From the NCBI RefSeq assembly GCF_018982965.1, contig NZ_JACBYP010000082.1, positions 1 through 37,285 on the forward strand: 37,285 nt of DNA. Direction: 5' to 3'. The DNA is from Streptomyces mayonensis. GTDB taxonomy: Bacteria > Actinomycetota > Actinomycetes > Streptomycetales > Streptomycetaceae. Below the pieces are notes generated by a model. That model did not search any database, was not told the origin of the DNA, and saw only the letters and a list, made by a program, of their open reading frames with translations. The position numbers and the translations under genes were made by a program. Below are positions 1 through 7,158 of the stretch, piece by piece. The first letter of the stretch is position 1. The number at the start of each line of letters is the position of its first letter.

Positions 1-1202
1 CGACCGGGCTGGTGGGGGTGGCGTACGGGTGGGGCTATGTGGGAGTCGTCGTCACCGCGGGGACCGTCGCCGTCCCCGTCGTCGTCGCCCTCGTCGTCCC
101 CCTTCTTCCCTCCCTTGCCCTGGCCGCCGTCGCCGCCCTGGCCGCCTTTGCCGCCCTTGCCGTTCTTCTCGTCCTTCCCGTCCTTCCCGTCCTTGCCGTC
201 CTTGCCGTCCTTGCCGTCGTGTTCGCCCCGGCCGGTCTTGCCGTCGTCGCCCCGGCCGTCTCCGACGGCCGACCACAGTTCGCCGTCGCGGAGCGCCGCG
301 CCCGAGCCGGCGATGCCCTTGCCGTCCCTGCCTCCCCGGCCGCCCTTGTCGCCGCTGCCGCCCTTGTCGTCCCGGGTGGCCGAGGCGTCGGCGGCGAGGA
401 GGGCGACGCAGTACTTCCCGACCCGCCACGCGCCCCCGGCCGCCTGCCGCAGGGCGCGCGCATGGGCGCCGTCGAGTTCGCTGCCCGCGCCGACCCTGCG
501 GCAGGACTCGACGAGGTCCGGGCGGTGTCCGCCGGTGCCGCCCGTCGCTCCGTCGTCCGTGTCACGCTCCCCGGTCGCGCCGTTGTCCGGCCCGGACTCG
601 TCGCCGGGCGTGCCGGGTGCCGTGTCGGCGGGCGACGAGGGCCCGCCCTGGGCGTCCTCCCGGACCCCGTCCTGCGGCGAGGGCGACAGCAGCGGGCGGT
701 CGGGGGACGCGGCGGCCGAGACGGTGGCGGCGGGTTCCGGTTCGGTACCGCCGAAAGGCGTCGGCAGCATTCCGGTACCGGTCGCCACGGCCACCGAGCC
801 GACCATGCCGACGGTCAGCGCGGCGGCCAGCCCGAGGGGCAGCGGGCGGCGCCTGCGGGGGCGCCGGGAGCCGTCGCCGCGTGGGCCGAGGCGGACCGGT
901 CCGGCGCCGCGGGGCCGTCCGGCGGTGCCGGGTGCGACGGCGGCGGGTGTCCGGGCCGAGGCGTCGGCCCGCTCCGCGTGCGCTGTGCGGAAGGCCGCCA
1001 ACGCGGCCTCCTCGCCCGGCAGACCGGCACCGGACGGCGTGGGGGACGCGGGCGGTCCGGGCGGGGCGGCGAGCGCGCCCAGAGCCGCCGCGAGCCGTTC
1101 GGCCCGTTCCCGGGCCCCGGGGTGGACAGCCTCCAACGACTCTCCGCACAGCAGGAGCTCCGCCGTTTCGCGGTCCAGCCACTCGTTCTGCTCGTCGGCC
1201 AT
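1..1202 (-). CDS. Membrane-anchored collagen-like protein, partner of ECF sigma factor (3' end beyond window)
   Basis: The frame opens at the ATG at 1202, overlaps the sigma-factor stop by one base (TGATG), and stays open to the window edge, so at least 400 residues are present and the C terminus is missing. The N-terminal ~117 residues are soluble. One hydrophobic segment at about 118-144 (LPLGLAAALTVGMVG...) is followed by a Pro/Ser/Thr-rich linker. A small domain contains Cys234 and a Y264-C265 pair after an AAGG motif. After it comes a Gly-rich tail of GXX triplets, including repeated GKD around residues 328-345, which looks collagen-like, then Asp/Gly-rich sequence. Co-translation with the sigma gene suggests a membrane regulator or anti-sigma factor with an extracellular sensing or stalk region; no canonical zinc anti-sigma motif is visible. 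The function is inferred from position only. Confidence 0.75.
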   Translation of the reverse strand, partial: MADEQNEWLDRETAELLLCGESLEAVHPGARERAERLAAALGALAAPPGPPASPTPSGAGLPGEEAALAAFRTAHAERADASARTPAAVAPGTAGRPRGAGPVRLGPRGDGSRRPRRRRPLPLGLAAALTVGMVGSVAVATGTGMLPTPFGGTEPEPAATVSAAASPDRPLLSPSPQDGVREDAQGGPSSPADTAPGTPGDESGPDNGATGERDTDDGATGGTGGHRPDLVESCRRVGAGSELDGAHARALRQAAGGAWRVGKYCVALLAADASATRDDKGGSGDKGGRGGRDGKGIAGSGAALRDGELWSAVGDGRGDDGKTGRGEHDGKDGKDGKDGKDGKDEKNGKGGKGGQGGDGGQGKGGKKGDDEGDDDGDGDGPRGDDDSHIAPPVRHPHQPG

Positions 1203-1864
1203 CACATGTCCTTCTGCGTCCGCGCACGCGTATGCGTCACACTCGCGGACGTCACCGCGTCGTCGCGCGGTTCTCGCTGCGGCGGCAGGGCGTCGAGCCC
1301 GCCGCCGGATTCCGGTTCGCAGCCGAGCAGTTCGGCCAGCCGCTTCAGACCGCGGTGCGCCGCCGTGCGGACGGCGCCGGGCCGCTTGCCCAGCGTCTCG
1401 GCGGCGCTCTTGGCGTCGAGGCCCACCACGACCCGCAGGACGACCGCCTCGGCCTGGTCCTGGGGCAGCCGCGCGATGAGGGAGAGAGTGCTGTCGGTGG
1501 CCAGTGCCTCCATGGCCTCCCCCGCGGTGTCGGACGCCGCGGGCTTCCCGGTCAGCTCCGTCTCGTCGCCGCCGATCACGGGCCGGCGACCGCGCATGCG
1601 GATGTGGTCCAGTGCGCGGTTGCGGGCGATGCGGGCGGCCCAGCCGCGGAACCGGTCGGCGTCCCCGTCGAACCGTTCGAGGTCGCGGGCGATCTGCAGC
1701 CACGCCTCCGACGCCACGTCCTCGGCGTCGTGTTCGCCGACGAGCGTCCGCACGTACCCCAGCAGCCGTGGGTGCACCGCGCGGTAGACGGTCCGGAAGG
1801 CGGACTCGTCACCGTCCTGTGCCGCACGCACCGCGGCGGTCAGCTCCGCGTCGTCCCCCAGCAC
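1202..1864 (-). CDS. ECF-type RNA polymerase sigma factor (cassette 1)
   Basis: A 220-residue sigma-70-family protein of the extracytoplasmic-function type. Region 2 lies at about residues 18-90 (AFRTVYRAVHPRLLGYVRTLVG, EDVASEAWLQIARDL, FRGWAARIARNRALDHIR). Region 4 lies at about 125-180 (LPQDQAEAVVLRVVVGL then a LGKRPGAVRTAAHRGLKRL helix-turn-helix). I chose the GTG at 1864 because an AGAAAGGG box sits about 6 nt upstream; the ORF can extend to an ATG at 2005, but those 47 residues are Arg/Pro-rich and unlike sigma sequence. It is closely related to the sigma factor at 4326-4943, and each overlaps a membrane-protein gene. It presumably directs its own cassette and an unknown regulon. Confidence 0.93.
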   Translation of the reverse strand: MLGDDAELTAAVRAAQDGDESAFRTVYRAVHPRLLGYVRTLVGEHDAEDVASEAWLQIARDLERFDGDADRFRGWAARIARNRALDHIRMRGRRPVIGGDETELTGKPAASDTAGEAMEALATDSTLSLIARLPQDQAEAVVLRVVVGLDAKSAAETLGKRPGAVRTAAHRGLKRLAELLGCEPESGGGLDALPPQREPRDDAVTSASVTHTRARTQKDM

Positions 1865-2119
1865 CGAGAACCCTTTCTGCGCCTTGAACCGGCGCCGCTC
1901 TCGCGGACGTGGTCCTCGCCGTCGTGGTTTCTCAATTGATGGTTGCGGTGGTCTCCGTCGGCCCCGTCGCAGGAACGGGCCCCCGTTGGTCGGCGCGAAT
2001 GGCACGTTACGTCTTGAAACCGCCGCTCGTCCATGTCCGGCTCCGATTGCCGTACAAGATGCAACTAACCCGTGACGCGCGGGGGTGTGACAGAAACCGC
2101 AGCCCTGACGCTGAACTGA

Positions 2120-2144
2120 GTACGGGCCGCCGCGCGGCCCGTAC
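2120..2144. terminator. Perfect 11-bp hairpin downstream of epimerase gene
   Basis: Arms GTACGGGCCGC (2120-2130) and GCGGCCCGTAC (2134-2144) pair perfectly across a 3-nt loop. It lies 84 bp after the epimerase stop with no T tract, as is common for streptomycete terminators. Confidence 0.6.
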
Positions 2145-2149
2145 CGCGC

Positions 2150-2193
2150 GACGGCCGGGGCCTCTCCTGTGGGGGGTGGCGGCCCCGGCCGTC
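2150..2193. terminator. Perfect 13-bp stem, likely terminator of the epimerase gene
   Basis: Arms GACGGCCGGGGCC (2150-2162) and GGCCCCGGCCGTC (2181-2193) are exact reverse complements around an 18-nt loop. It is the first strong hairpin after the minus-strand epimerase stop at 2228 and sits next to the hairpin at 2120-2144, giving a tandem terminator. Confidence 0.65.
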
Positions 2194-2227
2194 CCCGCGG
2201 CCCACCGGGTGCTGCGCGAGGCGGGGG

Positions 2228-3247
2228 TCAGCGGGTGCCGTGTGCGGCGCCGGTGCGCCGGGGCGTCATCTCCTGCAGACCGGCGTGGAAGGTGATGCGC
2301 GGCCGGTAGCCGAGGTCCGCGCGGGCGGCGCCGATGTCGTAGGTGCGGTCCCGGCTCATGGTGGCGACCAGCCAGTTGGTGACCGGGGGCGGAGTGGGCC
2401 TGCGGAGCAGACGTGCGCCGCCGTCCACGAGGGCCGCGACCGGGGCGGCGACGGCCCGGGGGACGCTCCGGGCGGCGCTGACGTCGACGCCACGCGCCCC
2501 CAGGAACCCGGTGTAGAAGTCGCGGACCGGCAGCGGGGCGCCGTCGGTGACGTAGTAGGGGGCGCCGTGGCGGCCCCGGGTGAGGGACAGCACGACCGCG
2601 TCGGCGAGGTTGCCGACGTGGACGAAGTCCATGATGTGGCGGCCGTCGTCGATCCACAGCCAACGCCCCGTGCCGGCGATGCGGACCGCATCGGCGAGGC
2701 TGGCCGGACCCGGGCCCCAGACGAGCGGCGGCCGCAGGATCACCAGCGTCATCCCTGCCGACGCGGCCCCGCGCAACGCGTTCTCGGTGGCCAGTTTGAC
2801 CCGGTGGCAGGCGGTGGCGGCGGTGCCGTTGTCGGTGTCCTCGTCGACCAGGGGAGCACGCTGGGTGCCGATGGAGACTCCGGCGGCACTGATGAGCACG
2901 AACCGGGACACTCCCGCACGCGCCGCGGCCTCGTACAGGGCGACGGTCGGATCGTGGTCGTCGGTCCGGAAGCCGGCGTCGTCGCCCCAGCAGCCCGTGC
3001 GGGCAGCGGCGTGCACGACGGCGTCGGCCTCGTGCAGGTGGTCCGGCCAGGCCGCGGGGACCGCCGGGCCCTCCGGTCCGGCCGGCTCGGTCAGGTCGCC
3101 GCGCACCGGCTCCGCTCCGGCTTCGGCCACCTTGCGCACACCGGCGTCGGAACGGGCGAGGGCGGTCACGGTGTGGCCCCCGGACCGCAGCCGGTGGATC
3201 AGGTGCTGACCGACGAAACCGCTTCCGCCGGTGAGGAAGACACGCAT
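2228..3247 (-). CDS. NAD(P)-dependent epimerase/3-beta-HSD-like extended SDR with atypical active site
   Basis: A 339-residue extended short-chain dehydrogenase/reductase. The N terminus MRVFLTGGSGFVGQHL carries the GxxGxxG dinucleotide fold; VVHAAA, a Ser at residue 120 (LISAAG) and the LRPPLVWGPG segment fit the sterol/3-beta-HSD and NAD-dependent epimerase group. Where the catalytic YxxxK belongs, the sequence is C147-HRV-K151, so the Tyr is replaced by Cys. The start at 3247 has GAGGAG about 7 nt upstream; an upstream in-frame start adds 10 residues without a better ribosome site. It sits between the two sigma cassettes, about 190 bp from the upstream one. The substrate is unknown, and with this substitution the protein may bind nucleotide without acting as a normal oxidoreductase. 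Confidence 0.88.
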   Translation of the reverse strand: MRVFLTGGSGFVGQHLIHRLRSGGHTVTALARSDAGVRKVAEAGAEPVRGDLTEPAGPEGPAVPAAWPDHLHEADAVVHAAARTGCWGDDAGFRTDDHDPTVALYEAAARAGVSRFVLISAAGVSIGTQRAPLVDEDTDNGTAATACHRVKLATENALRGAASAGMTLVILRPPLVWGPGPASLADAVRIAGTGRWLWIDDGRHIMDFVHVGNLADAVVLSLTRGRHGAPYYVTDGAPLPVRDFYTGFLGARGVDVSAARSVPRAVAAPVAALVDGGARLLRRPTPPPVTNWLVATMSRDRTYDIGAARADLGYRPRITFHAGLQEMTPRRTGAAHGTR

Positions 3248-3435
3248 GGCAGGCTCCTCGTCGCAATGCTGACGCACCGTGCGGGAGACGGGTGGCGGCG
3301 GGTGGACCGGCGCGGGTCTCCGGGCGGTACGCGTCCACTGTGCGCCGATACCGGCCCGGGCGGTAGGGGCTGATTTGTCCTAGGAATGGCGTTCCCTGGT
3401 TGGCGCACCGCCCCGGGTCGTGACGGAGGGGCCGG

Positions 3436-4329
3436 CTACGGAGTCCCGCCGGGCGGCTGATCGGCTGCGGTGCCGGATGTGCCGTTCCCCTGCCCGTCGC
3501 TCCCGTTCCCGGTCGTCGCGTTTCCGGTCGTCGCGTTTCCGGTCGCGTTTCCGTTTCCGGTCGAGTTTCCGCTCCCGCTCCCGTTTCCGTTCCCGGTCGC
3601 GGCGCCGTTTTCGGTTCCGTTGTCGGTTCCGGGGCCGTTCCCCTGCCCGTTGCCGTTCGACCGTCCCGGTGCGGGTCCGGCAGTGCGCTGTCGGGCGCAG
3701 TAGGCGGCGACGTGCTCCTCGCCGCCCGCCGCCTCGACGAGGCGCTGCCAGGCCGGTGCCTCCCGTGCCTTGCCACGGCCCTCCAGACGCTCGTACGCGC
3801 GGCAGTGGGCCTCCGTGTCCCGGGCGGGGTCCGGTCGGCCGGGCGGTGCGGAGGCACCGGGGCCCGAGGGCGTGACGGAGGGCGCCGGGGAGGTGACCGG
3901 CCGGGTGGGGGCGTCCGTCCCGGTGTCCTCCTTGGCCTCCTTGCCGGGGGCGGAGGAGCGTGTGCGGTCCGGGCCGGGGGCGGGAGCGGATCCGCCCTCG
4001 GCGATCGCCGCGTAGGCGACGCCGCCCAGCGTGGCACTCGCCAGCAGTACGGACAGCGCGGTACGCGGCGAACGTCCGGTGCGCCGCGTACCGCGGGGAC
4101 GCCAGTCGTCCCGGCGCCGGGTGCGCGCGGCGCGGCGCGGCTCCGTGTCCCGTGCGGCCCGGTACGCGGCCACGGCCCGCCGTCGGCCCCCGGCGTCGAC
4201 GGGGTCCGCCCGCAGCGCGGCGGCGAGCAGCGCCTCCGTGCCGGAGACATCGCCCTGACCGTGCCGTGCGCGCATGTGCGCCTCCGCTCCCGCCCGGTCC
4301 GCCGGGCCACCGGCGTCGGTGCCCGTCAT
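3436..4329 (-). CDS. Membrane-anchored protein with C...AAGG...YC domain and Asn/Gly-rich tail, partner of ECF sigma factor
   Basis: A 297-residue protein starting at the ATG at 4329, which overlaps the sigma-factor stop by 4 bp (ATGA). The basic N-terminal half resembles a cytoplasmic domain. A hydrophobic segment (ALSVLLASATLGGVAYAAIA) is followed by a Pro/Thr/Ser-rich linker. Next comes a small domain starting CRAYERLEG and running through AWQRLVEAAGG to VAAYC. The protein ends in a low-complexity Asn/Gly/Thr tail with GNATT repeats. The Cys domain matches that of the product at 1-1202 in spacing around AAGG and YC, so the two are paralogs whose tails diverged. I recall similar AAGG...YC segments in other streptomycete hypothetical proteins. 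A role as membrane-bound sigma regulator is inferred from coupling alone. Confidence 0.85.
   Translation of the reverse strand: MTGTDAGGPADRAGAEAHMRARHGQGDVSGTEALLAAALRADPVDAGGRRRAVAAYRAARDTEPRRAARTRRRDDWRPRGTRRTGRSPRTALSVLLASATLGGVAYAAIAEGGSAPAPGPDRTRSSAPGKEAKEDTGTDAPTRPVTSPAPSVTPSGPGASAPPGRPDPARDTEAHCRAYERLEGRGKAREAPAWQRLVEAAGGEEHVAAYCARQRTAGPAPGRSNGNGQGNGPGTDNGTENGAATGNGNGSGSGNSTGNGNATGNATTGNATTGNGSDGQGNGTSGTAADQPPGGTP
3511..3540. repeat. 15-bp tandem repeat coding for GNATT units
   Basis: Two exact copies of GGTCGTCGCGTTTCC, followed by a shortened third copy (GGTCGCGTTTCC). On the minus strand they code for GNATT repeats in the Asn/Gly tail of the sigma-partner protein. The wider stretch 3480-3660 is built from similar GTTTCC/GTTCCC words, suggesting growth by slippage. 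Confidence 0.75.
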
Positions 4330-4943
4330 GTCGACTCCCCCAGCGTTCCGGGCGGCTCGTCCGTCACAGCGTCGGTGCCCAGTTGCCGTGCCAGCCGCTT
4401 CAGCCCCCGGTGGGTCGCGGTGCGCACCGCGCCCGGCCGCTTGCCGAGGACCCGCGCGGCGGCGGGGCCGTCGAGACCGACGACGACCCGCAGCAGCACC
4501 GCCTCGGCCTGGTCCCGCGGCAGGCTCGCGACGAGGCTCAGCGCGGCCCGCGTGGAGAGCGTCTCCAGGGCCTGGTCGTGCGTGGAGAGCGGCCCGGGCA
4601 GGTCCAGGACGTCCTGCTGCAGCGCCGTGGGCCGGGGCCGTGCCCGCCGGCGGCGCAGGTGGTCCAGGGCCCGGTGTCGCGCGATCGTCGCCGTCCAGCC
4701 CCGGAAGCCGGCTCCGTCGCCCTGGAAGCGCCGCAGGTCGCGGGCTATCTCCAGCCACGCGTCCGCCGCGACGTCCTCGGCCTCGTCGCCGACCAGTCCG
4801 CGCAGATAGCCCAGCAGGCCGGGCTGCACCAGCCGGTAGGCGACCGCGAAGGCGGCCTCGTCACCGTCCTGGGCCCGCGCGACGGCCGCGCCCAGTTCGC
4901 CGTCGTACGCCTGCACGCGGCGGGGTTCCCCTCGCTGACCCAA
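4326..4943 (-). CDS. ECF-type RNA polymerase sigma factor (cassette 2)
   Basis: A 205-residue ECF sigma factor, paralogous to the product at 1202-1864. Region 2 has LLGYLRGLVG, EDVAADAWLEIARDL and FRGWTATIARHRALDHLR; region 4 has SLPRDQAEAVLLRVVVGLDG and LGKRPGAVRTATHRGLKRLARQLG. The start is the TTG at 4943, with GAGGACGG about 6 nt upstream; a GTG at 4916 is the alternative. The bases around the start (GGTTCTTGGGT) resemble those at the cassette 1 start (GGTTCTCGGTG), in keeping with duplication of the whole cassette. It overlaps the downstream membrane-protein gene by 4 bp and probably serves a regulon distinct from its paralog. Confidence 0.92.
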   Translation of the reverse strand: MGQRGEPRRVQAYDGELGAAVARAQDGDEAAFAVAYRLVQPGLLGYLRGLVGDEAEDVAADAWLEIARDLRRFQGDGAGFRGWTATIARHRALDHLRRRRARPRPTALQQDVLDLPGPLSTHDQALETLSTRAALSLVASLPRDQAEAVLLRVVVGLDGPAAARVLGKRPGAVRTATHRGLKRLARQLGTDAVTDEPPGTLGEST

Positions 4944-5049
4944 GAACCGTCCTCGTCCGTACCGAGTCCTCCGCGCGCTCGTCCGAGCCCGCCCCCCACG
5001 GTCATCAGCGTCACGGCGGACGGAAGTGTCACAGGCGGTGCCGCCGGGG

Positions 5050-5114
5050 CGGCGGACCGGGACGGCGGACCAGGGCGGCGGACCGGGGCGGCGGACCGGG
5101 GCGGCGGGCCAGGG
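5050..5114. repeat. Five tandem 13-bp repeats in an intergenic region
   Basis: Five units of CGGCGGACC plus four variable bases (GGGA, AGGG, GGGG, GGGG; the last unit is CGGCGGGCCAGGG), at 5050, 5063, 5076, 5089 and 5102. They lie in the 234-bp gap upstream of sigma cassette 2. Because 13 is not a multiple of 3, this argues against coding. Likely a minisatellite; any regulatory role is speculative. Confidence 0.8.
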
Positions 5115-5177
5115 CTGGGGCCGGGGTCCGGAACTGGGGGCCGGGGCGCCGGCCGGTCGTCCCGTCCGGCCCCGTCG

Positions 5178-5585
5178 TCACCGGGCCCCGGTCGCGTCCC
5201 GGCACAGGAGCCGCAGCGACCCGTCGCCGGTGTAGCAGCGGCGGGCCTCGTCGATCGGGTCCCACAGCCGGCCGTCCGGGGTGCGGACCCAGTGGTCGCC
5301 GCCGGTCGTCCACCACTCGCCGCCCGTCTCGCGCACGATCACCTCACCGGCGTAGGCGCCCAGTCCGCGCAGCACGGTCTCCACCGCGGCGTACGGGGCC
5401 CCTTCGTCCCGGATGCCGCCGATCACGCGGTCGACGCGCCACAGGCTCTGTGCCGAGTGGTCCAGACGCAGCCGGGCGCCCTCGCGCATCGTGGCCACCG
5501 CGTCCGCCGCCCACCGCACCGGCTTCGCGGCCACCGCCGGCCTGGTCTGCTGCACAGTCGTCGATCCGCTGGTCACAGTCGTCAT
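5178..5585 (-). CDS. Conserved hypothetical protein, 135 aa
   Basis: I do not recognise this family. The product begins MTTVTSGSTTVQQTRPAV and has a compact domain: VRWAADAVATMREGARLRLDHSAQ..., then YAAVETVLRGLGAYAGEVIVRETGGEW, and a C-terminal HWVRTPDGRLWDPIDEARRCY. The GLGAYAGEVI stretch resembles small actinomycete domains found near effector or immunity-type genes, but this is a weak resemblance. No signal peptide or membrane segment is visible. The start at 5585 was chosen because the 33 residues upstream in frame are Arg-rich and unlike a protein domain; no good ribosome site is present, so the start is uncertain. It lies upstream of sigma cassette 2 in the same direction. Confidence 0.75.
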   Translation of the reverse strand: MTTVTSGSTTVQQTRPAVAAKPVRWAADAVATMREGARLRLDHSAQSLWRVDRVIGGIRDEGAPYAAVETVLRGLGAYAGEVIVRETGGEWWTTGGDHWVRTPDGRLWDPIDEARRCYTGDGSLRLLCRDATGAR

Positions 5586-5731
5586 ATGGGCTAGAGCGCC
5601 GCGGGGACGCGTTCCGTCACACACGAGGCGGCGTGGTCCCGCAACCCGCCCAGGACCACCCCACCTCCGCCACGACCGGCGCACCCCCGCCGCGCGTCCT
5701 GCGCACGACGGTCACAGACGCCGGGGACGGT

Positions 5732-6337
5732 TCAGCAGCGCCCGCGCGCCCTGCGGGACACGACCGCGCGCAGCACCCGCCTCCCCTCCGTCGAGGCCTC
5801 CCGTGCGGGGCGCAGCCCGGCGGGACCGTACCCGGCGAGCAGTTCCAGGACGGCGATCTGGCGGCGCAGTTCGGCGGCGACGAGCGGGGACCGTCCGTCC
5901 CCGCCGTCCGCCCGGGCCAGGTCGGCCTCCCGGAAGCCGCCGGTCTCCCGCGCCGCACCGGCTTCCGGCGCGGCGTCCGCCGCGGGGTCCAGGAGCCGGT
6001 GGATCCGGAGTGCGGCGACGGAACAGGCGTCGGCCCAGGTACGCGTCCCGGCGCCGGCGCAGTCGTCGGGTGCCGAGGCCAGCATGCGGCGGGCCAGCAG
6101 CACCGCCTCGTCCTCACCGGCGGCGCCGGGACCCGCCAGCTTGGCGCGCGCCTGTGCCAGCCCGTCGGCCCAGCCGCGCCCGAACACGCCGCCGGTGTCC
6201 TCGGCGAGGGTCGCCCACAGGGGTCTGAGGATCTCGTCGTCACCTTCGAGCAACGGCAGGCAGCGATCCAAACAAGCCAGTCCGCTCGCGGCGAGTCCGC
6301 GTCTGTCCGCCCGCGCGATCAGTTCCACCAGGCTCAT
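5732..6337 (-). CDS. Conserved hypothetical protein, 201 aa
   Basis: An unrecognised protein starting MSLVELIARADRRGLAASG with GGGAGG about 7 nt upstream of the ATG at 6337, which sets the start clearly. It is probably helical and soluble, with no signal peptide or transmembrane segment. Conserved-looking stretches include LACLDRCLPLLEGDDEILRPLWATLAE and TWADACSVAALRIHRLLD; the middle is Ala/Gly-rich and probably disordered. The C terminus is basic (VLRAVVSRRARGRC). It is probably transcribed with the gene upstream at 6426-6956, from which it is separated by 88 bp. No function can be assigned. Confidence 0.8.
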   Translation of the reverse strand: MSLVELIARADRRGLAASGLACLDRCLPLLEGDDEILRPLWATLAEDTGGVFGRGWADGLAQARAKLAGPGAAGEDEAVLLARRMLASAPDDCAGAGTRTWADACSVAALRIHRLLDPAADAAPEAGAARETGGFREADLARADGGDGRSPLVAAELRRQIAVLELLAGYGPAGLRPAREASTEGRRVLRAVVSRRARGRC

Positions 6338-6425
6338 CGGGTGCCTCCCTGTGTCCGGCCGTTTCGCCCCGCCGACCACCACGGAGCCCGCACTGACCCT
6401 TACTGCGTGCGACGGCCCGGGAGTG

Positions 6426-6956
6426 TCACAGCGGCACGACGCCCAGCCGGTCGAGGAACCGGAAGAAGAGGTTTTCGGCCACGGGGCCGGAGTCGGGGTC
6501 CGCCCCCGGGCCGGCCGGATCCGCCGCGAGCACCTCGGTCAGCTCCCCGGCGTCCGCGGTGCACCCCGCCTCCGCCGCCCAGGCGACGGCGCGTTCGGCG
6601 GCGTCGCGGGGCTCCAGGAAGTAGTCCTCCAGCGTGAGTCCGTCCCGCTCGGCGCCGAGGTACCCGGCCATCGCGGACCGCGCCAGGCAGGTCGTCCACG
6701 CCCCGCTCGCGGGCGCCGCCGCCTCCACCACCACGCAGTCGCTGTCCATGACGTATCCGAAGAGTGCGGGCGCGCCGGTCTGTCCGGCCAGGTCGTTCAT
6801 GTTCCCGACGTCTCCGTCGCCGCCCGGGAACTCCCACACCTGCCAGCCGTCGGGCGCGGACCGGCGCAGGGACATGTCCGCGGCGCCGGCCAGCGCGTCC
6901 AGCTCCGCGAGTGGCCGCTGTGCGCGGCCCACGACGAGATAACCCCAATAGCCCAT
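6426..6956 (-). CDS. Conserved hypothetical protein, 176 aa
   Basis: An unrecognised soluble protein beginning MGYWGYLVVGRAQRPLAELDAL. I chose the ATG at 6956 because the 44 residues upstream in frame lack domain character. The sequence contains GWQVWEFPGGDGDVGNMNDLAGQTGAPAL, then an acidic C-terminal half ending ENLFFRFLDRLGVVPL. The MGYWGY start followed by a Trp-rich core resembles small actinomycete proteins of unknown role; I cannot name a fold. There is no signal peptide. The about 200-bp gap upstream separates it from the GH20 gene and should contain its promoter. Confidence 0.8.
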   Translation of the reverse strand: MGYWGYLVVGRAQRPLAELDALAGAADMSLRRSAPDGWQVWEFPGGDGDVGNMNDLAGQTGAPALFGYVMDSDCVVVEAAAPASGAWTTCLARSAMAGYLGAERDGLTLEDYFLEPRDAAERAVAWAAEAGCTADAGELTEVLAADPAGPGADPDSGPVAENLFFRFLDRLGVVPL

Positions 6957-7158
6957 GTCCCGGATCCCCCCGGCGTGTCGGTTCGGCTCGCTGGAAAGAC
7001 CACCACAGTCGTACGGAAGTTCGCAGCAGGATCCGACAATCGGCGCGCCGCCACCAGGACTTCTCCCACCCGCACGCCCCCGGGGCACCCCCCGGGCACT
7101 CCCTCGGGGACTCCCGTACGCCCTGTACGCCCCGGCGGCGCTCGCGCGGCGCGCGGCG

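Larger units (their letters stand above)
1865..2227. other. 363-bp intergenic region upstream of sigma cassette 1
   Basis: No convincing coding sequence. It holds two adjacent hairpins near the 3' end of the epimerase gene (annotated separately) and, about 215 bp before the sigma start, the minus-strand word CTGTCACACCCCCGC, which also occurs upstream of trpS. The promoter of the sigma gene should lie here, but I see no clear consensus. Confidence 0.6.

Noticed and set aside
12..1939. Long plus-strand open frames opposite the first sigma cassette
   Set aside because: They are Pro/Arg/Ala-rich antisense frames produced by high GC content; the minus strand holds the recognisable sigma factor and its partner.
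3248..3435. GGAAC-type ECF promoter upstream of the epimerase gene
   Set aside because: GGGAACGCC is followed by CCTAGGACA at an ill-fitting distance; GGAAC words are too common here to call a sigma site.
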